Origin: Cohnella fermenti
GTDB lineage: Bacteria > Bacillota > Bacilli > Paenibacillales > Paenibacillaceae
Assembly (NCBI RefSeq): GCF_004801405.1
Contig: NZ_SSOB01000034.1
Span: 26,431-90,430, forward strand
DNA: 64,000 bases
Direction: 5' to 3'
In this document: positions 24,622 to 33,178 of the stretch, piece by piece
How positions within the stretch are numbered: position 1 is the stretch's first letter
How the letters are laid out: every line of letters starts with the position of its first letter
Made by a program: the position numbers and the translations under genes
The notes under the pieces: generated by a model
The model's input: the letters and a program-made list of their open reading frames with translations, nothing else
Told to the model about the DNA's origin: nothing
The model's database searches: none

Positions 24622-25650
24622 ATGAGTCTGCTGAAGCAATTGCCCAAGGTGGACCTGCATCTCCATCTGGACGGAAGTATTCGGCCCGGCACGATTCTGG
24701 AGCTGGCAGCGGAGGCGGGAACGGCGCTGCCGGCAACCGATGCAACGGGGCTTCTCCCGCACATGCAGGCGGATGACGAATGCGCCAGCCTGGTCGAATA
24801 TCTGGAGAAGTTCAACTTCGTGCTGCCTTATCTGCAGAGCCGGGCATCGCTGCGCAGGGCTGCATATGAGATTGTGGAAAATGCTGCGGAAGACGGCTGC
24901 CTCTATATCGAGGTTCGCTTCGCACCGATGCTTCACGTTCATCGGGGCCTATCGGCGGCAGATGCGATCGAAGGGGTAATCGAGGGGCTGAGGGAAGGCG
25001 AGGCGCGACATGGCATCAAGGCGCGAGCGATTGCCATCTGCATGAGGCATCAATCCGCCGCCGACAACCTGGAAGTTGTCCGAACGGCCGCATCATACTT
25101 GGGCCAAGGGCTCGTGGCCGTCGACCTTGCGGGAGACGAAGCGAATCATCCGCCCGCCCGCTTCCGCGAGGTGTTCGCGCTGGCGCGGCAGCTTGGAATC
25201 CCATTCACCATTCATGCGGGAGAAGCTGCCGGGGCGGAGAGCATCGCAGAAGCGATCGAAGGCCTCGGCGCGATCCGAATCGGCCACGGCGTCCGGCTGC
25301 GCGAGAATCCGGCTCTGCTCGAGCTTGTGCGAGCCCGCGGCATTCCTCTGGAGCTGTGCCCCACCAGCAATCTTCAGACCAAAGCGGTCGCGGGCTGGGA
25401 CGATTATCCGATCCGCGATTACTTCGACCGCGGCCTGAGGCTTACGATCAACACCGACAATCCGACGGTGTCCGGCACGTCGATGACCCGGGAGTGCGAA
25501 GCTCTCGCGCAGCGGTTCCGCTTCACGCCGGGCGAGCTCGCCTCGCTTATGCGCAACGGCATCGAGGTCGCCTTCCTGCCCGAAGGCGAGAAGGCGGAAC
25601 TGCGGGCGGAGTTCGACCGCAGGCTGGCGGCTCTCGGGATCGGCGTGTAG
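24622..25650 (+). CDS. add: Adenosine deaminase
   Basis: Converts adenosine and deoxyadenosine to inosine and deoxyinosine; zinc amidohydrolase fold, cytosol. 342 aa. Metal and catalytic residues are all visible: His13 and His15 (DLHLHLDGS), His198 and Glu201 (IHAGE), His222 (GHGVRL) and Asp279 (NTDNPTVSGTSM). ATG 24622 follows AAGGAGG. Divergent from the nup/nucleoside hydrolase operon; together they give adenosine uptake, deamination and cleavage to hypoxanthine. Adenosine deaminase rather than aminodeoxyfutalosine deaminase is favoured by context. Confidence 0.95.
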   Translation: MSLLKQLPKVDLHLHLDGSIRPGTILELAAEAGTALPATDATGLLPHMQADDECASLVEYLEKFNFVLPYLQSRASLRRAAYEIVENAAEDGCLYIEVRFAPMLHVHRGLSAADAIEGVIEGLREGEARHGIKARAIAICMRHQSAADNLEVVRTAASYLGQGLVAVDLAGDEANHPPARFREVFALARQLGIPFTIHAGEAAGAESIAEAIEGLGAIRIGHGVRLRENPALLELVRARGIPLELCPTSNLQTKAVAGWDDYPIRDYFDRGLRLTINTDNPTVSGTSMTRECEALAQRFRFTPGELASLMRNGIEVAFLPEGEKAELRAEFDRRLAALGIGV

Positions 25651-25685
25651 CGGTATGCGGCACGGCGGATGAATCGAGGCGTTTT

Positions 25686-25701
25686 ATGCGGTTTTTCGCA
25701 T
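25686..25701. repeat. Solitary copy of the 16-bp palindrome
   Basis: ATGCGGTTTTTCGCAT between the convergent add and ABC ATPase genes. The 10 bases before it (GAGGCGTTTT) are identical to those before the second copy of array 1 at 14660. No copy lies 51 bp away on either side. It could act as a small bidirectional hairpin here. Confidence 0.7.
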
Positions 25702-25743
25702 TCCGCATAGAGGCGGCAATCGGACCACTCGACCTCTCAACCG

Positions 25744-26628
25744 CTAGGAAGCTTCGTCGGGAGGCGTCAAGACGATTCTCCCGTCTTCGAGCTCCACCTT
25801 GACTTTGTTGCTGTTCTTGATGCCGATCGATTCGAGATATCCCGACGGAACCTGGAGCCTTCCGGCCTTGTCGAGGATGGCGTACTCGACGTGCGAATCT
25901 TCCTCCGGCTGCGCCCCTTCCTCCAGCTCCGCCAATTCTTCCGCATACGACTTGCGACGCAGCATCTCGGACGAGATTTTGCCGTCGCGGATTGCGACAA
26001 CGCGGTCCACCTTCTTCGCGAGCAGCGGATCGTGCGTGACGATGACGATCGTGATGCCGAACGTTCGGTTCAGCTCGCGGAACAGATCGAGAATCTGGTC
26101 CGCCATCTTCGAGTCGACGGAGCCCGTCGGCTCGTCGGCGAGCAGCAGCTTCGGCTGGTTCGCCAGCGCGATCGCAATCGCGACCCGCTGCTGCTCGCCG
26201 CCGGACAACTGATGCAGCTTGTTGCTTGCCCGGTGCAGCAGGCCGACCGCCTCCAGCAGTTCGAGCGCCCGCATCCGCTTGCGGCGGCCGGACAGCAGAA
26301 TCGGCAGCTCGACGTTCTCGAGCGCCGTCAAGTACGGGATCAGATTGCGCGCATTGTTCTGCCAGACGAAGCCGACACTGCGTCGCTTGTAGCGGACGAG
26401 CTCCTTCTCCGACAGCTTCAGCATATCCTTGCCGTCCACGCTCAGCACGCCTGCGGTCGGGCGGTCGAGGCCGCCCAGCATGTTCAAGAGCGTCGACTTG
26501 CCGCTGCCGCTGTTGCCGATGATCGCCATCAGCTCGCCGCTCTCCACATGAAGATCCAGGCCTTGCAGCGCGAACACCTCGAGATCGTTTGCTTTGTATA
26601 TTTTCACCAGGCCGTCGCAATGAATCAT
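25744..26628 (-). CDS. MacB-type ABC ATPase with C-terminal AbrB-like domain
   Basis: 294 aa from ATG 26628 (GGGGGAGG site), 4 bp after the permease gene. Residues 1-222 form a LolD/MacB-type ATPase: Walker A GNSGSGKS (38-45), signature LSGGEQQR (141-148), Walker B LLLADEPTGS with Glu166, and His199. After an acidic linker (about 229-246) residues 247-290 read as an AbrB/SpoVT swapped-hairpin unit: YAILDKAGRLQVP, then LESIGIKNSNKVKVEL. That unit normally binds DNA as a dimer and is unusual on an ABC ATPase. It may serve as a dimerisation or tethering module. Confidence 0.9.
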   Translation of the reverse strand: MIHCDGLVKIYKANDLEVFALQGLDLHVESGELMAIIGNSGSGKSTLLNMLGGLDRPTAGVLSVDGKDMLKLSEKELVRYKRRSVGFVWQNNARNLIPYLTALENVELPILLSGRRKRMRALELLEAVGLLHRASNKLHQLSGGEQQRVAIAIALANQPKLLLADEPTGSVDSKMADQILDLFRELNRTFGITIVIVTHDPLLAKKVDRVVAIRDGKISSEMLRRKSYAEELAELEEGAQPEEDSHVEYAILDKAGRLQVPSGYLESIGIKNSNKVKVELEDGRIVLTPPDEAS

Positions 26629-26632
26629 AAGG

Positions 26633-29527
26633 TCAATCCTCCCCCAGCTTAAGCGCTTGATGGATGCGCGTGCGCGACACCATCGCTCCGAGAATGACGA
26701 GACCGACCAGCAGCATGACCGCCACAACCGAATACAGCCGCGCGAAGTCCAGCGCCTCGAAGATGACCTCGAACGGAGGCACCATCGTGCTCGGGTTGAA
26801 GGCGATCTGGAAGTTCGGCACGTACAGCAGGCTGGACAGATTGCCGACGAGCACGCCGATCGCGACCGCGATGCCCGAGGTCAGAAGCTGCTCGACGATC
26901 AGCATGCCGACCATCTGCCGGACGGACAGGCCGATCGCCCGCATGATCCCGTTCTGCAGCGTCCGCCCCCGCAGCGACAGCACCCAATACAGCAGGAACC
27001 CCGAGAAGCTGACGACAATCGCGATCAGGAACCCGAGCGTCAGAATGCCGTTGATCGCCATCAGGAACGGATCGTTCTTCGCCTTGTTCCAATCGAGCGT
27101 CGTGTTCACGACCTTCGTGATCGGCAGCTTGCGCTCTTCGATCGCCGCATAGAGCTCCTCCACCCCATAGCCGGGCTCCATCTTCAGCCAGACGTCATAA
27201 GGCTCGAGCGACAGTTGGAACTGAATGCGCGGAAGCTGCCCGACGATGAGCATCGGCGCATTCGCCTTGGCCTTCGCGTCGCCGACGTCCACGGAGCCGA
27301 CCGGCGGCAGCGGATTGAACGTCGGGAAGTAATCGAGGATGCCGTAGACGATGAAGGAAGCCGAGCCGACGTCCGACCATCCGACCCAGATCGTGTCGCC
27401 GACCTTGACGCCCTTCTGCTCCGCCAGCGTGCGGGAGATGAGCACCGCCTTCGAGTCTGTGGCGATCAGATTCAAGTAGTCGTTCAGCGGATAACCGAGC
27501 AGGCTGCTCCGGAACCATGTCGTCATGCCGAAGTCGTCGGTGTCGATTCCGATCAGCGTTACGCTGGCCGACTGGTCCCCCATCGAGAAGAATGCGTCCT
27601 TCTTCTTGAATACCTTGGCCGCATGCTCCACCCCCGGCAGCGTCGAATAAGGCTCGAATGCGGGTTCCAGGTAGTTGATCTTCCGCGATCCTCCGAGAGA
27701 GGAGGTCGTCGTATCCCCGGAAGACGGTCCGGACATCGATGTGGCCGGCGGCGGAGCGTCGTTCGGCCAGCTCGAGCTGAGCACGATATCGGCTCCGTTG
27801 CCGTAACGAATCCGATCTTCGGTGTTGCCGTCGATCGTCCGCGCCGCGCTTGCGCTGAAGATGCCCGTCGCAATCGTCAGAATCAGGAACACCATCAGGA
27901 ATTGATATTGGCTGCTCGACCGGCTCACCTGGATAAGCGTTGCGTACATCGACGGCCTCCACCAGCGGCGGCCCAGCCAGTAGATCAGGCTCAGCAGATA
28001 AGGGTACAGCCGAAGCAGCAGCAGGCCGGAGCCGACGATGAACAGCGCCGGCACGACGAATTGGAGCGGATCGAGATTCAGGTCCGTCGAATTGAGGCCC
28101 AGGCTCTGCAGATTGTCCAGCCTCTCACGGAAGTTGAACAGGCCGTAGATCGCGACCGCGACGAAGATGACGTCGAGGAACAGCTTATGCCAGAGCGGCG
28201 TCTTCGTCTGGCGGGCCAACTGCTGCTTGTGGCCGACAATGCTGACGCGGGTGGCGAGCAGCACCGGGATAAGCAGCAGGATGAAGGCCGCCGCCGCCGC
28301 GATCGCTCCGTAGACGTATGCTTCGCGGGTCAGCTTGGCCGGCAGCGCGGCGCGGGACACGAACGAGAGGAAGCCGTTCGAGGCGCCGAGCAGCTTCGTG
28401 AAGAACAAGCCGATCGCAGGCCCTGCCGCGAGCGCGGCCGCGCTGAGGAGAATTCCCTCGATCGCGAAGGAGGCGACGATCTGCCAGCGGGCGGCGCCCC
28501 GGCTTCGCAGCACCGCGATCTCGTTCTTCTGCCGGCTGGCGATCAGGTTCGCGACCATAAACATGTAGAAGCCGAGCATGATAAGAACCGGAATGTACAG
28601 CGACCACATCAGCGTCCGGAGCTTCGCGGCCCGCTCCTCGTAGCTGGCGATCGTCGCAAGCGCGGGCGCCTTGAACTCGGTCTGGAACGCCCCGACGCGT
28701 TGCTTGACCTGGTTCTCCATGTTCTTGCTGGCCGCAACGAAGCGATCGACCTGGCTCAGCTCCATCTTCGAGTAATCGAGAACCGTGTACCAGACGCTGT
28801 TCGTCACCAGCACCTTGGCACCCTGGACGAAGTCCCGCTCGAACAGTTCCTCGTCGATCAGCAGCGTATTGCCGAGGCCGGTCAGCGACGGGTCGTAGAA
28901 GTACGGATCGTCGTCGCGAAGCTTCTCGAACACGCCGACCGGCTTGAAGCGAAGCTCGCCCGACACCTTGTCCCCTTCGCTGTAGAAGACGGAATCCAGA
29001 ACCGCCCTCAGGTTGTTCAGGCCCGCTTCGGTGACGAGCACCTCGTACACGCCGTCCACCGGCTCCGCCGCAGGCATTCTTCCGTCCGTCAGCTTGATGT
29101 GATCCTCCAGATCGGACATCGAGGAGATGCGGAACGAGCGCGTCTTCTTCTTGTCGGATTCGGTCCCGGCCTCCGGCACCGAATCGAACGAGCGCGTGTT
29201 CCGGTGCACGACCGACTCGACCACCGGCAGCGTGGACGACTGCGCCCCTTCTCCGAGCATGTACGCGTCAAGGCTCTCGACGATCTGACGGCGCTTCTCC
29301 GGCGCTTCGTTGGAGAACGTAGCCTTGGCATATAGCGTTGCCGGGTAGACATTCTTCTCCTTCTGCATCGTCTCGAGGTCCTTGACCAGCATGCGCGAGA
29401 GGATCGCTTCGGAGTAGATCGGCATCGTGCTGACGAGAGCCACGCTGATGACCATTCCCAGGAACAGGCTGAATACAAGCCACTTGTTTTGAATCATTTT
29501 CCGAACGATCATGACGAACAAGGCCAC
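26633..29527 (-). CDS. Large FtsX-like ABC permease
   Basis: 964 aa membrane protein. One N-terminal helix (about 15-35) is followed by a long extracytoplasmic domain (about 40-310). A three-helix FtsX module with a further helix lies at about 312-510, a second extracytoplasmic domain at about 530-830, and a C-terminal FtsX module at about 835-955 (ending VSRTRIHQALKLGED). The layout is that of the mechanotransmission-type exporters such as the large MacB/YtrF/BceB relatives. It partners the ATPases on both sides and the HlyD-like adaptor. A peptide or envelope-stress substrate is likely but not provable. Confidence 0.9.
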   Translation of the reverse strand: MALFVMIVRKMIQNKWLVFSLFLGMVISVALVSTMPIYSEAILSRMLVKDLETMQKEKNVYPATLYAKATFSNEAPEKRRQIVESLDAYMLGEGAQSSTLPVVESVVHRNTRSFDSVPEAGTESDKKKTRSFRISSMSDLEDHIKLTDGRMPAAEPVDGVYEVLVTEAGLNNLRAVLDSVFYSEGDKVSGELRFKPVGVFEKLRDDDPYFYDPSLTGLGNTLLIDEELFERDFVQGAKVLVTNSVWYTVLDYSKMELSQVDRFVAASKNMENQVKQRVGAFQTEFKAPALATIASYEERAAKLRTLMWSLYIPVLIMLGFYMFMVANLIASRQKNEIAVLRSRGAARWQIVASFAIEGILLSAAALAAGPAIGLFFTKLLGASNGFLSFVSRAALPAKLTREAYVYGAIAAAAAFILLLIPVLLATRVSIVGHKQQLARQTKTPLWHKLFLDVIFVAVAIYGLFNFRERLDNLQSLGLNSTDLNLDPLQFVVPALFIVGSGLLLLRLYPYLLSLIYWLGRRWWRPSMYATLIQVSRSSSQYQFLMVFLILTIATGIFSASAARTIDGNTEDRIRYGNGADIVLSSSWPNDAPPPATSMSGPSSGDTTTSSLGGSRKINYLEPAFEPYSTLPGVEHAAKVFKKKDAFFSMGDQSASVTLIGIDTDDFGMTTWFRSSLLGYPLNDYLNLIATDSKAVLISRTLAEQKGVKVGDTIWVGWSDVGSASFIVYGILDYFPTFNPLPPVGSVDVGDAKAKANAPMLIVGQLPRIQFQLSLEPYDVWLKMEPGYGVEELYAAIEERKLPITKVVNTTLDWNKAKNDPFLMAINGILTLGFLIAIVVSFSGFLLYWVLSLRGRTLQNGIMRAIGLSVRQMVGMLIVEQLLTSGIAVAIGVLVGNLSSLLYVPNFQIAFNPSTMVPPFEVIFEALDFARLYSVVAVMLLVGLVILGAMVSRTRIHQALKLGED

Positions 29528-29629
29528 AAGCTTAGCCTCCTGTATGTAGGATGAAGGCCTTCCGAATGAAGCGCGTTATCGTTCGCGATGGCGCGCCGTC
29601 CTTCGCACTATCCTCCTTCGCACTGTTCT

Positions 29630-30679
29630 TTATTGAAGCACGACGACGTCGCCTTCCTTCAAGCCGTTGACGATCTCGATCTCGGTCGCGGAAGACAAGC
29701 CGGCTTCGACGTCCACCTCGCGCAGCTTCGTTCCTTCGACGAGAGTTCGCACGAACGTCCGCCCGAGCGAATTGCGCAGGCCGCTTCGCGGAATCTTAAC
29801 GACATCTTGCTTCTCCTTCGTCGTGATGGTCACATCCGCCATCGTTCCGATCTCGATGCCTTCCGGAAGCGCGTCGGGATCGATGTAGAGCGTTCTCGCG
29901 TACTTCTCGGCAAGCGTCTTGTTGAGCGTCTGCGGAGCGGAGGAAGGCGTCTGAACGACCTTGCCGCCGAGCTCCTTCGTCTCCCCGTCCCGTCTCACCT
30001 TGATCTGCACGGGAAAACCGACGTTCACGTCCGAGATGTTATCGGAGCTGTCCACGCCGAGCGTCAGCCGCAACTGCGTCGGGTCCGCAACGATCACAAG
30101 CGTCTGGTACGTGTCGACATAGTCGCCCGGCTCGAGATCCTCGACGAACGTCACGACGCCGTCGATCGGAGAGACGAGCTGCTTGCTGTCGTATTGCGAC
30201 TCGAGCCGATCGTACTTGAGCTGCTCGATCTGCACCTGCAGCGCGGCCATCCGAATAACCTCCTCTTCGCTGGAGGAATCGGTGCGAACCTGCTTCAGGC
30301 TGATCTTCGCGCGCTCGAGCGCAAGCTCCTGTTCCTTCAATTTAAGGTCCAGGTCCTCCATCACGAGCTGAACGAGCACATCCCCTTGCTTCACCTCTTG
30401 CCCGGAATTGACGAGCATCTCCTGGACGCGGCCTCCCGTCCCGGTGAATTGCGCGACTTCCGTGTGAACCGATTCGAAGTAAGCCGTCCCGTTGATCGCG
30501 ACGACGATGTCCCCCTTCTCGGCGTTCACCGTCTGGTAGTTCTCCTTCGCGGGCTTGATCAAGGGCGGTGCAAGCGCTTCCTCTTCTTGCGGAAGCAGGG
30601 AGCAGCCGGACAGCGAGAGGGCAAGCGAGAGGGCAAGCGCGAGCGCGGGGAAGCCGAGTTTCCTACCTTGCAGCGACAA
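29630..30679 (-). CDS. HlyD/RND-type adaptor lipoprotein of the ABC system
   Basis: 349 aa. Lipoprotein signal with lipobox LSLSGC and Cys26, so it is membrane-anchored outside the cell. A biotinyl/lipoyl-like half (VHTEVAQFTGTGGRVQEMLVNSGQEVKQG, about 75-103) precedes an alpha-helical hairpin (about 110-155, LKLKEQELALERAKISLKQV). The second lipoyl half (VSPIDGVVTF) and beta-barrel domains follow, the membrane-fusion-protein architecture. In Gram-positive MacAB/YknWXYZ-like systems this subunit works with a MacB ATPase and FtsX permease, which flank it here. It overlaps the next ATPase gene by 17 bp. Confidence 0.9.
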   Translation of the reverse strand: MSLQGRKLGFPALALALSLALSLSGCSLLPQEEEALAPPLIKPAKENYQTVNAEKGDIVVAINGTAYFESVHTEVAQFTGTGGRVQEMLVNSGQEVKQGDVLVQLVMEDLDLKLKEQELALERAKISLKQVRTDSSSEEEVIRMAALQVQIEQLKYDRLESQYDSKQLVSPIDGVVTFVEDLEPGDYVDTYQTLVIVADPTQLRLTLGVDSSDNISDVNVGFPVQIKVRRDGETKELGGKVVQTPSSAPQTLNKTLAEKYARTLYIDPDALPEGIEIGTMADVTITTKEKQDVVKIPRSGLRNSLGRTFVRTLVEGTKLREVDVEAGLSSATEIEIVNGLKEGDVVVLQ

Positions 30680-31406
30680 TTAGACCATCCTCCAATTCGT
30701 AAACTTGATCGACGATCTCCATGATCGCAGGATCGTGCGTCGTCAGCACGACCGAGATGCCGTGCGTCGTGACGAGATCCCGGAACAGCTTGATGATGTG
30801 CAGACCGGTCTTGCTGTCGAGCTCCGCCGTCGGCTCGTCCGCCAGCAGCAGCTTGGGTCTGTGCGCGATGGCGCGGGCGATCGCCGTCCGCTGCTGCTCC
30901 CCCCCGGAGAGCTCGAACGGCCGGTGGTGCATCCGGGCCTTGAGTCCGACCTGATCGAGCGCGTCGATCGCCGCCTGCTTCCGCTCCTTCGCCGGATAAT
31001 CGCTGATTCTCAGGACGAACTCGACGTTCTCGTAAGCCGACATTAAGGGAAACAAGGCGAACGATTGGAAAATCAGGCCCATCTTCGAACGCCGAACCCG
31101 GTCGCGCTCGCGATCCGTCATTCCGGTCAGATCGGCTCCGTCGAATTCCAGCTTCCCTTCCGTCGGACGGTCGAGCGCTCCGAGCAGGTTGATCAGCGTT
31201 GTCTTGCCCGAGCCGGAGCGTCCCTTGAGGGCGATCAAGCGTCCGGCCGAGATGTCCAGGTCGACGCCCTTCAGCACCGTCACCGCGCCGGTTCCCCGCC
31301 CGAACGCGCGGACGAGCCCGCGGGTGCGAATAATGCTGCCGCCCGGCTCCTCCCCCCTCATCTTCCGTATGTCCCGCCCATCCGGGCTCCTCCCGTCATT
31401 TTCCAT
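30663..31406 (-). CDS. MacB-type ABC ATPase
   Basis: 247 aa from ATG 31406 (GGAGGG at 9-nt spacing); the open frame extends further but lacks a site and includes AT-rich leader. Walker A GRSGSGKT (62-69), signature LSGGEQQR (166-173), Walker B LLLADEPTAELD with Glu191. It is the first gene of the ATPase-adaptor-permease-ATPase operon. Having two different ATPases around one large permease suggests that they form a heterodimer or that one serves another permease. Confidence 0.92.
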   Translation of the reverse strand: MENDGRSPDGRDIRKMRGEEPGGSIIRTRGLVRAFGRGTGAVTVLKGVDLDISAGRLIALKGRSGSGKTTLINLLGALDRPTEGKLEFDGADLTGMTDRERDRVRRSKMGLIFQSFALFPLMSAYENVEFVLRISDYPAKERKQAAIDALDQVGLKARMHHRPFELSGGEQQRTAIARAIAHRPKLLLADEPTAELDSKTGLHIIKLFRDLVTTHGISVVLTTHDPAIMEIVDQVYELEDGLIVAAR

Positions 31407-31618
31407 AAAGCAATGCCCTCCATCCGCACTGTAAGCGCATTCAATCCGGCGAAATCCATCGAATTTCCGCTTGTTTCCCGCCTTCCATCGACATATAAAA
31501 CTAACATACCCGTTCCGCCGCAAGCTTGTCAATTTCATCCTGCACTCCCTATAAAATGATGCAATCGCCAAAGTCGGCTTATATTAAATTTTCGTTAAAT
31601 TTTTCTTACGAAAGGGGC

Positions 31619-31646
31619 TTACCAACGGGCAATTATGTGGTATACT
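31619..31646 (+). promoter_or_regulatory. Promoter of the LytTR gene
   Basis: TTACCA, 16-bp spacer, TATACT. The -35 is weak and the -10 good. The cre-like site begins at the last base of the -10. Confidence 0.6.
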
Positions 31647-31659
31647 GTAAGCGCTACCA
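31646..31659 (+). promoter_or_regulatory. Candidate CcpA cre site
   Basis: TGTAAGCGCTACCA matches the B. subtilis cre consensus TGTAANCGNTNNCA at every fixed position (one departure from the stricter TGWAANCGNTNWCA). It covers the transcription start of the LytTR gene, where CcpA would repress. Confidence 0.6.
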
Positions 31660-31689
31660 AGCAACCTTTCTAAAGGGGGATTTGGGAAG

Positions 31690-32025
31690 ATGAACGTAGC
31701 CTCGAGCCTGTACGACACTTTCGAGCCGCATAAGGATTCGCTGTTCTTCAAGGTGGGCACGCATGGCCTCATCAGCTTCCACGGGCGCAACTACAATATT
31801 AAAAAGAGAATGTCCCCGGAGCAAAGAACCGGGCTCATGCGCGACGACTCGTTCTTCCGGGTATCCTCGGACTGCTACGTGAACGTCGACAAGATCTCCG
31901 ACATCGCGGAGGACTGCCTCATCTTCGGAGACCGCTCCGCCAGCTCCAAGAAGCTGCCTGTCTCGAAGCGCAAGCAGCAAGTGATCAAGCATCTGCTTAC
32001 CGAACGCACAACCCAGCCGCATTGA
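31690..32025 (+). CDS. Stand-alone LytTR DNA-binding protein
   Basis: 111 aa made of little more than one LytTR domain (about 8-105). Typical elements are visible: FFKVGTHGLISFHGRNYNI at the N-terminus, DDSFFRVSSDCYVNVDKISDI in the middle (about 52-72) and KKLPVSKRKQQVI near the end (the conserved pattern before the last helix). There is no receiver or membrane part, so it is a single-domain regulator of unknown stimulus. ATG 31690 follows AAAGGGGG. A cre-like site overlaps its promoter, suggesting carbon control. Confidence 0.88.
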   Translation: MNVASSLYDTFEPHKDSLFFKVGTHGLISFHGRNYNIKKRMSPEQRTGLMRDDSFFRVSSDCYVNVDKISDIAEDCLIFGDRSASSKKLPVSKRKQQVIKHLLTERTTQPH

Positions 32026-32056
32026 TTGGTATCCCGTCATCTGTACGGAATAGGTG

Positions 32057-32100
32057 AAGCCCCTGCGAACCCGCCTCGGCGGTGTTGCGGGGGCTTGTTT
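32057..32100 (+). terminator. Terminator after the LytTR gene
   Basis: An imperfect stem AAGCCCCTGC ... GCGGGGGCTT with a loop containing CCGCCTCGGCGG is followed by GTTTCTT. Confidence 0.75.
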
Positions 32101-32187
32101 CTTGTCGTCATTCGAGCGTCCGTCCTCCGGGAAAAGAGCATGTGGTATAGTAAAGGTACATTCGATTGGAGAAAGAAGGAATCGCGA

Positions 32188-33159
32188 GTGAACTACCGGA
32201 AGCTGGGGGCGAGCGGCCTCAAGGTGTCCGAGCTTGGGCTCGGCACGAACTCGTTCGGCAAGAGGGCCGACAAGGAGGAATCGATCCGAATCGTTCGCGA
32301 GGCGATCGAGCTCGGCGTCAACTTCATCGACACGGCGAATATCTACGCGGGCACCGCGTCCGAGACGATCATCGGCGAAGCGCTGGAAGGAAGGCGGCAC
32401 GAGGTTGTGCTCGCCACGAAGGCAGGGCTTGTGTTCGGACCCGGTCCGAACGCGCGGGGATCTTCGCGTTATCATCTGCAGCAGCAGCTCGACGCCAGCC
32501 TGAAGCGGCTTCGCACCGACTGCATCGACCTCTACCAGATCCATACGTTCGACCCGGACACGCCGCTGGAGGAGACGCTGCGCGCGCTCGACGACATGGT
32601 TCGCGCGGGCAAGGTGCGCTACATCGGCGCTTCGAACTACGCCGCCTGGGAGCTGATGAAGGCAGTCGGCCTCAGCGAGAAGCTCGGCCTGAACCGATTC
32701 GTCTCCACCCAGGTCAGCTACTCGCTGGCGGATCGGACGCCGGAACGCGAGCTTGTTCCGATGGCGCTCGACCAAGGCGTCGGCCTTATTCCCTACTTCC
32801 CGCTCGCCGGCGGCATCCTGACGGGCAAGTACGGCAATGAACGGACTCCCGCCGGCTCGCGCGCCGTCACCGATCCGGGCTTCGTCCGCTTCTTCGACGA
32901 CGGCCGGATCGAGCTTGGACGCGAGGTGCAGCGGCTTGCCGAGCAGGCCAGCGTCGCCCCCGGCCTGCTCGCCATTCGCTGGCTCATGCAGCAGCCGGCC
33001 GTCTCGACCGTCATCGTCGGCGCGACCTCGGCGGCGCAGCTTCGCGAGAACGCCCGCAGCGCCGAGCTCCGCCTGGAGGACGAGCTGCTGGCGCGCCTTG
33101 GCGAAGCGAGCCGGGCGTACCGGAGCGGCGAGCCGTTCGCCAATTACCGACTGAGCTGA
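32188..33159 (+). CDS. Aldo/keto reductase, Kv-beta/YccK-IolS type
   Basis: NADPH-dependent oxidoreductase, 323 aa from GTG 32188 with AAGGA seven bases before; an ATG 22 codons upstream (32122) lacks a site. The catalytic tetrad is visible: Asp48, Tyr53 (FIDTANIYAG), Lys78 (LATKAG) and His119 (DLYQIHTF). A C-terminal TVIVGATSAAQLREN segment binds the cofactor phosphate. Related enzymes act on small aldehydes or ketoses; the substrate is not evident. It ends 19 bp from the convergent cardiolipin synthase gene. Confidence 0.94.
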   Translation: MNYRKLGASGLKVSELGLGTNSFGKRADKEESIRIVREAIELGVNFIDTANIYAGTASETIIGEALEGRRHEVVLATKAGLVFGPGPNARGSSRYHLQQQLDASLKRLRTDCIDLYQIHTFDPDTPLEETLRALDDMVRAGKVRYIGASNYAAWELMKAVGLSEKLGLNRFVSTQVSYSLADRTPERELVPMALDQGVGLIPYFPLAGGILTGKYGNERTPAGSRAVTDPGFVRFFDDGRIELGREVQRLAEQASVAPGLLAIRWLMQQPAVSTVIVGATSAAQLRENARSAELRLEDELLARLGEASRAYRSGEPFANYRLS

Positions 33160-33178
33160 AGCAGGAACGCGCCTCCGC

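Noticed and set aside
26657..29335. Long plus-strand frame of about 890 codons antisense to the FtsX permease
   Set aside because: Arg/Asp/His-rich translation with no domain, no ribosome site; a typical shadow of a GC-rich gene. The same reasoning applies to long antisense frames over 2595-4505, 4481-6193, 20007-21836 and 61747-63948.
32026..32187. Longer N-terminus of the second aldo/keto reductase
   Set aside because: The extra 54 codons cover the LytTR terminator and have no ribosome site; GTG 32188 has one and starts the conserved fold.
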